From Actinoplanes sp. L3-i22 (GTDB lineage Bacteria; Actinomycetota; Actinomycetes; Mycobacteriales; Micromonosporaceae): a stretch of 64,000 nucleotides of DNA. Numbering within the stretch: the first letter of the stretch is position 1; each line of letters starts with the position of its first letter. Shown here piece by piece: positions 1 to 8,431 of the stretch. The stretch is from positions 7,448,501 through 7,512,500 of the forward strand of contig NZ_AP024745.1 in the NCBI RefSeq assembly GCF_019704555.1. The letters are read 5' to 3'. The position numbers and the translations under genes were made by a program. The notes beneath the pieces were generated by a model. That model made no database searches, had not been told where the DNA came from, and saw nothing but the letters and a program-made list of their open reading frames with translations.

Positions 1-1
1 C

Positions 2-733
2 GGCCGGGTCCGGGACACCCCGCGCACCCGCCCCGCCAAGGCCCCCCTGAGCCGCGCGGCCATCACCACCGCCGCCCTGGCACTCGTCGACGAGGTCGGC
101 TACCCGGCGGTGACCATGCGCCGCGTCGCGCAGGCGCTGGACACCGGCCCCGCGTCGCTCTACGTCTACGTCGCCGACCGCGACGAGCTGATGGCCGAGG
201 TCTACGACCAGGCGCTGGCCGGCGTCCGGCTGCCCGGCGCGGCCGACGGCGACTGGCGGGCCCGGCTGGAGCTGCTCGTCGGCCGGGTCATCACCACGCT
301 CGGCGGCCACGACGACCTCGCCCTGGTCGCCATCACCCGGGTGCCGACCGGGCCGCACGCGCTGCGCATCCTCGAGGCGACCCTGGCCCTGCTGCGCACC
401 GGCGGCATCGCCGACGAGCTGTGCCCGTGGGCCGCCGACCTGCTCGATCAGTACGTGACCTCGTCCGCCCTGGAACTCGCCGCCCGCCTGCGCGAGCAGC
501 GGGCCGCGACCGCCACCAACGGCCCCGCCGCCGCGACCGAGCAGGCCCTGTCCGGCGCGGCCGGCTCCGAACTCGACGCCGTCTACGGCGAACTATCCGC
601 CGACACCCACCCGACCATCCACGCCCTGCTCCCGGCCATGACCAGCGCCGGCCGCGACAGCAACACCTACGCCACCTGGAAACTCAACGTCCTCATCGAC
701 GGCCTCCTCACCCACCGCCACAACCAGCCATAG
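2..733 (+). CDS. TetR-family transcriptional regulator (5' end outside window)
   Basis: The reading frame is open from base 2, so the true start lies upstream of the window. The visible 243 residues begin inside the N-terminal helix-turn-helix domain, with the helix LSRAAITTAALALVDEVG followed by TMRRVAQALDTGPASLYVYV. This is the usual TetR pattern of a recognition helix ending in a LY-x-(H/Y) motif. The rest is a helical ligand-binding and dimerisation domain that resembles the C-terminal domain of TetR itself. The GTG at 110 and ATG at 116 lie inside the HTH and cannot be the real start, because the first DNA-binding helix is encoded upstream of them. The ligand and targets cannot be read from the sequence. 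The following 255 bases hold no convincing gene. Confidence 0.85.
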   Translation, partial: GRVRDTPRTRPAKAPLSRAAITTAALALVDEVGYPAVTMRRVAQALDTGPASLYVYVADRDELMAEVYDQALAGVRLPGAADGDWRARLELLVGRVITTLGGHDDLALVAITRVPTGPHALRILEATLALLRTGGIADELCPWAADLLDQYVTSSALELAARLREQRAATATNGPAAATEQALSGAAGSELDAVYGELSADTHPTIHALLPAMTSAGRDSNTYATWKLNVLIDGLLTHRHNQP

Positions 734-988
734 CCCCCGCCAGCCGCCCGCGCCTGCCGGCCGCCACGAGTCCAGCGCGTGCGGCTCGGCCCGCGCCCGT
801 CACGCCGCTCGACGGCAAGATGCGGTCAGTGGACCGAACCGGCCGCCACCTCCGCCGCCACAAAGCCGGTCGGAGCACCGTCTGGGCGGTATCCGATCTG
901 CACACCCACCGCCGCAGCCAGCCGTAGCCGTTCGCGGCATGGTCGAATGCAGGTCCGAGGTCGGGTTCAGCGGCAGCCTGGAGGGCGC

Positions 989-1654
989 GTGTCCTACTCC
1001 CCCGATTTCACGGCGCTGCTGACGAGCGGTGGCCGTGTCGTCCGCGATGGCGTCGAGTACGTCATCGAAGACCGTGTCGTCGGCATCGTGACGGCACCGT
1101 CCGGGCAGATCGTCGGCTGTGATCCGCTGACGGATGCCCACGAGGCGCCGCCTTTCACCGCGACGGTGCCGCCCGGACGGTACGAGTTGCACGCGTGGGT
1201 CGCGACGATCCACCAGGGCTTCAGCGAACCGGATGTGCGCACTGTCGCGCTGCAACTCGTCGCCGGCGAGCAGCCGGCCGTCCGGTGGGAGCCTGCTCTG
1301 ACCGACGGCCGGAGTCCGGCCGGGTTGGGGGCGGACGGGTTCTTCGGCTATCCCGTCGACGCGGGGGTCGGCACTCTGGCGGACGTGGTGGCCGTGCGCG
1401 CGTTGGCCGACTGGGACTTCGACCGCTTGGACGACGTTTACATCCCCGCTCAGGTTCCGCCCGCCCCGGCGCCCATCGACGCGATCACCGATGAGGCCAC
1501 CGAGGCGAATGTGATTGTCGTCAGCTCCGGGTGGGGCGACGGCGTCTATCCCACCTTCGTCGGACGTGCTGCCGACGGGCAGGTCACCGTGTTCGTCACC
1601 GACTTCATGGTGATCCCGGAGGCGGCTGCGGGCGATCCGGCTCGCGCCGAGTGA
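989..1654 (+). CDS. DUF4241 domain-containing protein
   Basis: A 221-residue soluble protein matching the DUF4241 family. Features that identify it are the G-x-I-V-x-x-P-S-G-x-I-V-x-C-D-P block near residue 35, the PPFTATVPPGRYELHAWVA block near residue 60, an FFGYPVDAGVGTLAD block in the middle, and a C-terminal VSSGWGDGVYPTFVGR stretch. The frame is open further upstream, but GTG at 989 is chosen because GGAGGG lies a few bases before it and homology begins there. The biochemical role of DUF4241 is not established. Members often occur as lone cytoplasmic proteins, sometimes among toxin-immunity type genes. The gene converges on the kinase-like gene with only 3 bases between the stop codons. 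Confidence 0.75.
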   Translation: MSYSPDFTALLTSGGRVVRDGVEYVIEDRVVGIVTAPSGQIVGCDPLTDAHEAPPFTATVPPGRYELHAWVATIHQGFSEPDVRTVALQLVAGEQPAVRWEPALTDGRSPAGLGADGFFGYPVDAGVGTLADVVAVRALADWDFDRLDDVYIPAQVPPAPAPIDAITDEATEANVIVVSSGWGDGVYPTFVGRAADGQVTVFVTDFMVIPEAAAGDPARAE

Positions 1655-1657
1655 GGT

Positions 1658-2677
1658 CTATCGGCCGGGGTATTCCGCGTGGAGGTCGCCGTCGTAGAGG
1701 CGGGCGCAGAACTCGTTCATGCGGGCGGCGGCGGGCGCGTGCCGCGCGACGATCTCCGCCACCGGCGGCGGCACGTCCGGTGGGATGTCGCCGGTCGCGC
1801 AGCGGCGCACGAGCCGGTCGCGGGCGACGGGACGGCCGCCGGCCGGCACGGTCACCCGGCACACCGCGGCGACCAGCCAGTTCACCAGCCGCATCGAGGC
1901 GTAGTCGGCATCGTGACCGGCGTTGCGGGCGACGAAGGCCCGCTCGGCGTCCGCCAGTTCGAAGCGCGGCGAGGTGGCAAGCCCGAAGTCGACCAGGTAG
2001 AGCCGGTCGTCGTCGGCCCGGACGTTGCCGAAGTGTCCGTCCAGGTGCAGCAGCTGCCGCCGGCGCAGGAACGTCACGATCTCGAACAGCTGCCGCTCCA
2101 TCGTCGAGGCCCGGCCCACCGGATCCGCCAGCCACCCGGGCAGCCCGTCGGGCAGGTGCTCGAGAAACAGCACGAGGCTCGCGGTGGCGCCGGCCAGCGC
2201 GTCGAGGCGGGCGCGCACGGCCCGGTCCCCGCCGAACTGGGCGACGACCGCCTCGATGTCGAGGTGCTCGGCCGCGACCGGCGGCCGGCCGGGCAGCACC
2301 CGCCAGTGGTGGAGCAGCGGAAAGGACTTCGTCTCCCCGGCGAGCACGCCTTCGGTGACGCGCTGGTTCGCGGCCAGCTCACGCCACGCGCCGTAGCCCG
2401 GGCCGGCCAGCCGGTACATGCCGTACTGCCAGCGGACCGGCACGCCGAACAGGTTCGCCGTGCTCTGCGGATGGGCCAGCTCCAGATCGGTGATCGGGAT
2501 CCGCTTGACGAACACCGGCACGCCGTCGACGTCGGTGATCGACGAGCCGCCGCCCACGCCGACCAGGTCGAGCGAGGTGTCCTGCAGCAACGCCGTCAGA
2601 TCACCGTCGGCGCGGGCGGCGAGCGACGCCGCGACGCGTTCATGACGGGACCTCCGGGCGACTTCGAACCGGGTCAA
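1658..2677 (-). CDS. kinase-like fold protein, last gene of the GH43 operon
   Basis: A 339-residue cytoplasmic protein with protein-kinase-like landmarks. There is a glycine-rich turn (VGVGGGSSI), a beta-strand lysine in PVFVKRI, a catalytic-loop motif HLDGHFGNV (H-x-D-x-H-x-x-N) and a metal-binding DFGLA. It probably phosphorylates a small molecule or protein, but the substrate cannot be inferred. The start is taken as TTG at 2677, which overlaps the stop of the upstream GH43 gene by 4 bases (TTGA). No better in-frame start precedes the conserved region, and translational coupling is likely. Its place in a sugar-utilisation operon hints at a role in carbohydrate metabolism or signalling, which is inference only. 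Confidence 0.6.
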   Translation of the reverse strand: MTRFEVARRSRHERVAASLAARADGDLTALLQDTSLDLVGVGGGSSITDVDGVPVFVKRIPITDLELAHPQSTANLFGVPVRWQYGMYRLAGPGYGAWRELAANQRVTEGVLAGETKSFPLLHHWRVLPGRPPVAAEHLDIEAVVAQFGGDRAVRARLDALAGATASLVLFLEHLPDGLPGWLADPVGRASTMERQLFEIVTFLRRRQLLHLDGHFGNVRADDDRLYLVDFGLATSPRFELADAERAFVARNAGHDADYASMRLVNWLVAAVCRVTVPAGGRPVARDRLVRRCATGDIPPDVPPPVAEIVARHAPAAARMNEFCARLYDGDLHAEYPGR

Positions 2678-4185
2678 TCGCGTTCCTGACCGTGGTAGCC
2701 GAGGCGGCCGAAGGTGACCGTTCCCTCGGTGGCGAAGATCCCGGTGACCCGGCCGGTGAACGAGGCAGCGGTCTCACTCGACCAGTACCGTCCGTCGAGC
2801 TCGGCCAGCCGGACGCCCCCGGCGATCAGCACGATCCGGTCGGCCCCGTCGTTCGCCGGGCTCAGCCCCGGCTCCGGCAGGCGGGTCTCGATGCGCAGCT
2901 CGACCCCATCGGCGGGAACCGAGGCGGCGGGAACCGGAGCGGTCCAGCTCTGCTCCAGATCGGCCAGCTTGGCGGTGGCGGTCACCGTGCCGCCCCGGAC
3001 CTCGATCGCCACATGGATGTGCTCATCGTAGCGACAGGCGAGCCCACCCGCGCCCCGGCTCGCGTCGACCGTGGCCACGAACGTACTGATCAGATGTCGT
3101 TGTCTGCGGCCGATGAAGGCCGGCCGGAAGGCCCGCAGGCCGCCGGCGACCCCGCGCAGGGTGAGCCGCCCCGGCGCCTCGGTGAGTGAGCCGACCTCGT
3201 GGGGAGTACGGGCGATCGCGAGCCATCCGGGATCGTCGAGCACCTCCGGGTCGGCGAAGTCGAAGCTCTCCTCGACCACGCCGGGGCGGGCCTCGGCGGC
3301 CGGCGGACTCGCCCGTGGCCAGCCGTCGTGCCAGGTGACGGTGGTCCCGAAGGTCTCCCGCCCGAGCGGTGAGAAGGCCGCGGTCCGGCCCAGCGTGCGC
3401 ACCCCGAGCAGGATCAGCACGTCGTCGCCGTCCGGCCCGGCGACCAGGTCGGCGTGCCCGACGCACTGGATCGGCCCGCCGAAGCCGGCGGCGGTCAGGA
3501 TCGGGTTGGCGGGCGCGCCCTCGAACGGGCCGGTGATCGCCGGGCCGCGCGCGATGCTGACCGCGTGCCCACGCTCGGTGCCGCCCTCGGCGATCATCAG
3601 GTACCAGTGCCCGCCCCGCCGGAAGACGTGCGGAGCCTCCGGGAACTGCCGCCCGGTGCCGGACCACAGCGACCGTGGCGCCTCCAGGGCCTTGCCCGCG
3701 GCCAGGTCGACCCGGACCTGCTGGATGCCGTGGTGGGTGCCGGCGTCCGGGCCGGTGACCACGAACCCGGCGTACGTGACGTACGCGGTCCCGTCGTCGT
3801 CCCAGGCCAGGTCGGGGTCGATGCCCTCGATCCCGTCGAGCGTGACGCCGTCGTCCCACGGCCCGGCCGGGTCCTCGGCGGTGAAGACCACGCACCCGCG
3901 CGGGCTGCCGGTAATGATCACGATGAGGTGGAACCGGCCGTCGTGGTGGCGCAGGGTCGGCGCCCAGACACCCAGCCCGGAGGCGGCATGCTCGATGCCG
4001 AGCTGCTCGGGCCGGGTGGCGACGTTGCCGATCTGCTCCCAGGTGACCAGGTCACGGCTGCGGTAGACGGGCAGGCCGGGCAGGTATTCGAAACTCGACG
4101 TGACGACGTAGTAGTAGCCGTCGACGAGCACCACGCTGGGATCCGGGTTGAAGCCGGGGATCAGCGGGCTGGGCAGGGCGGGCAT
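2674..4185 (-). CDS. GH43-family glycoside hydrolase (beta-xylosidase / arabinofuranosidase type)
   Basis: 503 residues without a signal peptide, so probably cytoplasmic and acting on imported oligosaccharides. The N-terminal five-bladed propeller shows GH43 hallmarks: the catalytic base Asp in FNPDPS near residue 13, the pKa-modulating Asp in GIDPDLAWDDDG, and the acid Glu in FPEAPHVF. The last 200 residues form the beta-sandwich domain typical of XynB-like beta-xylosidases. The frame runs open upstream into the transporter gene, but ATG 4185 is preceded by a strong GAGGAG and starts the conserved region. It lies 11 bases downstream of the transporter gene and overlaps the next gene by 4 bases, so the three form one transcription unit. 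Whether the substrate is xylan- or arabinan-derived is undecided. Confidence 0.85.
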   Translation of the reverse strand: MPALPSPLIPGFNPDPSVVLVDGYYYVVTSSFEYLPGLPVYRSRDLVTWEQIGNVATRPEQLGIEHAASGLGVWAPTLRHHDGRFHLIVIITGSPRGCVVFTAEDPAGPWDDGVTLDGIEGIDPDLAWDDDGTAYVTYAGFVVTGPDAGTHHGIQQVRVDLAAGKALEAPRSLWSGTGRQFPEAPHVFRRGGHWYLMIAEGGTERGHAVSIARGPAITGPFEGAPANPILTAAGFGGPIQCVGHADLVAGPDGDDVLILLGVRTLGRTAAFSPLGRETFGTTVTWHDGWPRASPPAAEARPGVVEESFDFADPEVLDDPGWLAIARTPHEVGSLTEAPGRLTLRGVAGGLRAFRPAFIGRRQRHLISTFVATVDASRGAGGLACRYDEHIHVAIEVRGGTVTATAKLADLEQSWTAPVPAASVPADGVELRIETRLPEPGLSPANDGADRIVLIAGGVRLAELDGRYWSSETAASFTGRVTGIFATEGTVTFGRLGYHGQERD

Positions 4186-4196
4186 GACAGTTCTCC

Positions 4197-5627
4197 TCAA
4201 CGGGCGTCGCGGACGCGGAAGATGGCGATCGCGGCGACCGCGGTCAGGACGGTGGCGACCGCCCAGACGCCGCGATAGCCGCCGGTCAGGGCCACCACCT
4301 GCCCGGCGAGCACCGGCCCGAGGGCCTGGCCGAGGTTCGAGCCGAGCCCGGCGATGCCCAGGTCCCGGCCGGCCGCCGCGCGGTCCGGCAGCACGTCGAT
4401 GAAGAGGGCGCCGTCGACCGGCAGGTAGATGCCGAACGCGATGCCGGCCAGGATGCTCTGCAGGAACAGCGCGGGCAGGGCCGGCCAGCACAGCGGGACC
4501 AGCATCGAGACGGCCATCAGCACCGAGGACGCGATCACCAGCGGCTTGCGGCGGCCGGTCCGGTCGGAGATCCGGCCGGCCAGCAGCAGCGCGACGATGG
4601 TGCCGGGCAGCGAGGCGGCGGTCAGCAGCGGCGCGGTGCGGGTGGCGTCGGCGAGGCTCAGCGCCGGGCTGATGTAGCTCTGCAGCATGTACAGGGCCAG
4701 CGCGGTCGACGCCGCGTAGCCGAACGTCAGCACGATCCGGGCCACCCAGACCCAGCGGAAGTCGTGGTCCCGCAGCGGCACCAGGAAGCCGCGGAAGAAC
4801 GTTCCCCACCGGTGCGGCGGCACGACCAGCTCGGTCGACGGCCGGTCCCGCAGCAGCACGACAAACCCGACAACCCCGATCAAGACCAGGATTGCGTACG
4901 CGTAGATCACGTCGAGTCCGAGCACCGGCAGCAGCACCCCGGCCCCGACGCCACCGACGATGCCGCCGGCGAAGTTGCCGAGCCCCCCGATCCCGGACGT
5001 GACCCCGACCCGGTCCTCCGGGATCCGGTCCGGAACCGTGGTCTGCAACGTTCCGGGGATCATGTTGAGCACGGTCTGCGCGCACGTCCAGAGCAGGGCG
5101 AGGATCGCGATGGTGGGCGCGTGCCGGACCGCGATCAGGAAGCCGGAGCCGACCACGGCGCCGAACAGCATCCACGGCGCGCGCCGGCCGAACCGGCTGC
5201 GGGTGCGGTCGGAGAGCACCCCGATGACCGGCTGCACCAGCATGGTGACGGCCACCGCGAGCGAGGTGACCACGGACAGCGCCTGGGCCCGGGCGGCGTC
5301 GAAGTCACCGAGGATGCCGAGCAGGCGCTGCTGCTCCGGGGTGGCGATGGTGGTGCCGGCGGCCACCGCGGCCTTGAGGTCGTTGAGCGCGGTCAGGTCG
5401 ACGCCGGCGTCGGCGCCGGTGAACCAGTGCGCGAACTCGATCATCTGGACCTGGTTGGGCAGCAGCACGCCGAGCATGCCACCCCAGACCGCGGTGATCG
5501 CGGCGAACGCGAGGGTGTACCAGAGCAGGTAGCGGCGGAACGGCTTGCCGCCGCGGTAGGTCATCGAGGTGCCGGGTTCGGCGGGCTCGACCATGTCGGC
5601 GCTCGGTGGCGCTTGATCTGCTATCAC
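4197..5627 (-). CDS. MFS / GPH-type sugar transporter
   Basis: 476 residues with about 12 hydrophobic segments and the MFS/GPH loop signature GVLSDRTRSRFGRRAPW between helices 2 and 3. A second copy, GRISDRTGRRKP, lies in the C-terminal half. An extra extracytoplasmic stretch of about 60 residues sits between the first two helices. It is the first gene of the leftward operon with GH43, so it probably imports xylo- or arabino-oligosaccharides for that enzyme. The start is GTG 5627, preceded by AAGGGGA. The promoter must lie in the 215-base divergent region shared with the TetR gene, which contains a candidate inverted operator. Confidence 0.8.
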   Translation of the reverse strand: MIADQAPPSADMVEPAEPGTSMTYRGGKPFRRYLLWYTLAFAAITAVWGGMLGVLLPNQVQMIEFAHWFTGADAGVDLTALNDLKAAVAAGTTIATPEQQRLLGILGDFDAARAQALSVVTSLAVAVTMLVQPVIGVLSDRTRSRFGRRAPWMLFGAVVGSGFLIAVRHAPTIAILALLWTCAQTVLNMIPGTLQTTVPDRIPEDRVGVTSGIGGLGNFAGGIVGGVGAGVLLPVLGLDVIYAYAILVLIGVVGFVVLLRDRPSTELVVPPHRWGTFFRGFLVPLRDHDFRWVWVARIVLTFGYAASTALALYMLQSYISPALSLADATRTAPLLTAASLPGTIVALLLAGRISDRTGRRKPLVIASSVLMAVSMLVPLCWPALPALFLQSILAGIAFGIYLPVDGALFIDVLPDRAAAGRDLGIAGLGSNLGQALGPVLAGQVVALTGGYRGVWAVATVLTAVAAIAIFRVRDAR

Positions 5628-5728
5628 GGGGATCCCCTTGAGGATGAGCGTGCACTGACCGCGGCTGAGGAGTCGCCGGGAGGGGAGTCAGCGGCGCCCC
5701 GGGCGGGGGCCCTGCGAGCTGGCTCACA

Positions 5729-5817
5729 TGAAAGCTGAGTAAAGAACCAGTTCGGCTTCTGTGTCAAGGATGTTTCCGGGGATATTGCCGAGCTGCCTTC
5801 ACGATTGCTAGCTTTCA
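5729..5817. promoter_or_regulatory. candidate divergent operator: inverted TGAAAGCT / AGCTTTCA pair
   Basis: In the divergent region between the transporter operon and the TetR gene, TGAAAGCT occurs at 5729-5736 and its exact inverse AGCTTTCA at 5810-5817. Each copy is flanked by a GAGT or ACTC element (AAAGCTGAGT; TTTCACTCAA). The arrangement puts one copy toward each divergent promoter, as expected for sites of the neighbouring TetR repressor. The spacing is long for one dimer, so these may be two half-matched sites. This is seen by eye only and not tested statistically. Confidence 0.35.
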
Positions 5818-5842
5818 CTCAACATTCGCGTCGGAGGTTGGC

Positions 5843-6493
5843 ATGAGCACCGCACCGTCCCGCAAACGCGGCCCGTACCAGCGCTCCCGGGAGCGCCGCG
5901 AGCAGATCGTCCTGGCGGTCGTCGACCTGGTCGACGAGCTCGGCCACGACGGCGTCACCACCGCGCTGGTGGCCGCCCGGTCCGGCTCCAGCGAGCCCAC
6001 CGTGCTCTACCACTATCCGACCAAGGATCACCTGCTGGTGGCCGCTCTGGAACGGATGGACGACCTGGAGGCGCAGATCCAGGTCGACACCGAGGAGGGC
6101 GCGATGCTCGACCTCGACAAGCTCCGGGCGAACGCCGACGCCACCCAGGTGACCAGTGAGCACCGGCTGCGGCTGTTCGTGGTGCTCAAGGGCCAGGCGG
6201 CCACCCCCGGCCACCCCGCCGGGGAGTACTTCACCCGCCGTACCGAAATGGCGATGTTGATCTTTGCTCGGTTGATCGCCGGCCGGCAGCGGGCCGGGCT
6301 CGCGCATCCCGGCCTCGACCCGCGGGAGACCGCGCGGCAGGTCATCGCGCTGTGGGAGGGCCTGACGTTCATGCGGCTGACCGACCCCACGTTCGACGTC
6401 GGCCAGTCCCTGATCGACGGCATCCGCCGCCTGACCGGCGAGAACTGGATGCGCGCGCTCGCCGTCCTGAACGACCCCGCCCACGGATTCTAG
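5843..6493 (+). CDS. TetR-family regulator divergent from the GH43 operon
   Basis: 216 residues. The N-terminal HTH (RSRERREQIVLAVVDLVDEL, then VTTALVAARSGSSEPTVLYHYPTKDHLL) is a standard TetR DNA-binding domain, and the remainder is a helical ligand-binding domain. The ATG is preceded by GGAGG at 5833-5837. It is divergent from the transporter-GH43-kinase operon and only 8 bases upstream of the alpha/beta-hydrolase gene, so it probably controls both directions. The ligand is likely a sugar or a product of the hydrolase, which is inference. The inverted TGAAAGCT pair upstream is the best operator candidate. Confidence 0.85.
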   Translation: MSTAPSRKRGPYQRSRERREQIVLAVVDLVDELGHDGVTTALVAARSGSSEPTVLYHYPTKDHLLVAALERMDDLEAQIQVDTEEGAMLDLDKLRANADATQVTSEHRLRLFVVLKGQAATPGHPAGEYFTRRTEMAMLIFARLIAGRQRAGLAHPGLDPRETARQVIALWEGLTFMRLTDPTFDVGQSLIDGIRRLTGENWMRALAVLNDPAHGF

Positions 6494-6501
6494 GAACCAC
6501 G

Positions 6502-8421
6502 ATGACTTTCGAGCACCCCTACGTCGACGTCGACGAGCACCGCGAGACGCCGCACCCGCACCGGTACGTGCACGGTGGCTTCACCGGCACCGAGACCCGG
6601 TTCTCGATCTACTTCCCGCCAGCAGACGCCTACCAGGGGCGGTTCTTCCAGCACATCACGCCGGTGCCGGAGAGCGAGCACCTCGCGCAGACGGCCACCG
6701 GGCAGGAGGACAGGATCGCGTTCGCGTTCCGGGCCGGGGGCTACTTCCTGGAGACCAACGGCGGCGGGCAATCCGGCGGGCCGGGCTCCGGCGCCGACCC
6801 GACGATCGCCGGGTTCCAGGCCAACGCGGCCGCCGCCGAGCACTCCAAGACGGTGGCCCGGCAGGTGTACGGCGAGCACCGGGTGCACGGTTACGCCTAC
6901 GGCGGCAGCGGCGGCGCCTACCGGACGATCGGCGGGGCCGAGAACACCAGCGGGGTCTGGGACGGTTTCGTGCCCTACGTCCCGGGCAGCCCGGTCGCCG
7001 CGCCCAATGTGTTCAGCGTGCGGATGCACGCCCAGCGGATCCTGCGCGACCAGCTCGACCGGATCGCCGACGCGTTCGACGCCGGCGGCGATCAGGATCC
7101 CGGCCTGACCGGCGAGCAGCGCGACGCGTTCGCCGAGGTCACCCGGATGGGCTTCCCGCTGCGATCGTGGTTCGGGCACCGCACGATGGGCTCGCACGCG
7201 TTCTCCACGATCTACCCCGGCGTCGTCGCGGTCGACCCCGGCTACTTCACCGACTTCTGGAGCGTGCCCGGCTATCTCGGCGCCGACCCGGACTCGTCGG
7301 TGCACCGCGACCGGGTCCGGCTGACCACCGCGGTCACCGCCACGCTGACCCGCGCCGACCGCCCCGACCTCGGCCCCTACGCCGAACCCGAGCAGGTCCC
7401 GCAGGGCGGCGTCGACGAGGCGTTCAAGGGCGCGCACACCGGGCCGGACACGGTCGTCGCGGTCCGGCTGGCCCGCACTCCGGAGGTCGCCACCCAGGGC
7501 GCCGAGCTGATCCTGCCCGGCGGCGTCCGGCTGCGTCTCAAGGGCGTGCACGGCGACCTCGCCGTGCACGACATGCCCGACCTGGACGACGCGGCGGCCA
7601 AGCTGGTCCCGGGCGATGAGATCAAGGTCGACAACAGCAACTTCCTGGCCGCGCAGACCTACCACCGGCACCAGGTCCCCGGGCCGGAGTTCACCGTCTG
7701 GGACCAGTTCCGCGCAGCCGACGGCACGCCCCTGCTCCCCCAGCGCCCGATGCAGCTCGGCCCGATGTTCGCCGCGGGCGCCGCCGGCACCGTCCAGACC
7801 GGGCGGATCACCGGCAAGATGATCATCGTGGCCGCGCTGCTCGACCGGGAGGCGTTCGCCTGGCAGGCCGCCTGGTACCGGGACCGGGTCGCCGAGCACG
7901 CGCCCGGTGACGTGCGGCTCTGGTACGTCGACAACGCCCTGCACGCCGACTCCGAGCTGCAGGAACATCCGGACCACACGGTCAGCTACCTCGGGGTGCT
8001 GCACGAGGCGCTGCGCAGCCTGGCCGACTGGGTGGAGAACGGGGTCGAACCGGCCGCGGACACCCGTTACACGATCGCCGACGGGCAGGTCACCGTGCCG
8101 GACACGGCCGCCGAGCGGGGCGGCGTCCAGCCGGTGATCTCGCTGGTCTACGCCGGCGGCGTGCTGCGGGCGTCTGCCGAGACGCCGGTGGGCGGGGCTC
8201 CGATCGTACGGATGCAATGGGATCTTGATGGTGACGGCGAGTTCGAGATCGACGAACCGCTACCACCCGCCGCCTGGTTCGTCCGGGAACGCACGCACGC
8301 CTACGACGTCCCGGGCACGCACTTCGCGGCCGTCCGGGTCAGCGCCCAGCACGACGGCGACCCGGACACCCCGATCGGGCGCATCGACAACATCGCCCGC
8401 GTCCGCATTGTGGTCGGCTGA
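6502..8421 (+). CDS. alpha/beta-hydrolase-fold protein with C-terminal PKD-like, calcium-type domain
   Basis: 639 residues, no signal peptide or transmembrane segment. The first 540 residues carry a nucleophile-elbow pattern YAYGGSGGAY (G-G-S-G-G) near residue 130, and a late LWYVDNALHADSE stretch that could supply the acid and histidine of a triad, as in tannase or feruloyl-esterase-like hydrolases. The last 100 residues look like a PKD/Ig-like beta-sandwich with a D-x-D-x-D-G loop (WDLDGDGEFEID). The frame is open upstream, but ATG 6502 follows the TetR stop by 8 bases and begins the conserved sequence. Co-transcription with the regulator suggests an esterase acting on substituted plant polysaccharide fragments. 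I do not recognise the exact family. Confidence 0.55.
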   Translation: MTFEHPYVDVDEHRETPHPHRYVHGGFTGTETRFSIYFPPADAYQGRFFQHITPVPESEHLAQTATGQEDRIAFAFRAGGYFLETNGGGQSGGPGSGADPTIAGFQANAAAAEHSKTVARQVYGEHRVHGYAYGGSGGAYRTIGGAENTSGVWDGFVPYVPGSPVAAPNVFSVRMHAQRILRDQLDRIADAFDAGGDQDPGLTGEQRDAFAEVTRMGFPLRSWFGHRTMGSHAFSTIYPGVVAVDPGYFTDFWSVPGYLGADPDSSVHRDRVRLTTAVTATLTRADRPDLGPYAEPEQVPQGGVDEAFKGAHTGPDTVVAVRLARTPEVATQGAELILPGGVRLRLKGVHGDLAVHDMPDLDDAAAKLVPGDEIKVDNSNFLAAQTYHRHQVPGPEFTVWDQFRAADGTPLLPQRPMQLGPMFAAGAAGTVQTGRITGKMIIVAALLDREAFAWQAAWYRDRVAEHAPGDVRLWYVDNALHADSELQEHPDHTVSYLGVLHEALRSLADWVENGVEPAADTRYTIADGQVTVPDTAAERGGVQPVISLVYAGGVLRASAETPVGGAPIVRMQWDLDGDGEFEIDEPLPPAAWFVRERTHAYDVPGTHFAAVRVSAQHDGDPDTPIGRIDNIARVRIVVG

Positions 8422-8431
8422 CCGCCCGCGC

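Noticed and set aside
734..988. Possible small gene between the TetR and DUF4241 genes
   Set aside because: Open frames exist but are Arg/Pro/His-rich without a ribosome-binding site or motif. The DUF4241 start at 989 is better supported.
2674..5175. 833-codon frame suggesting a fused transporter-GH43 protein
   Set aside because: The N-terminal 330 codons are an out-of-frame reading of the transporter gene. The GH43 gene has its own strong ribosome-binding site and ATG at 4185.
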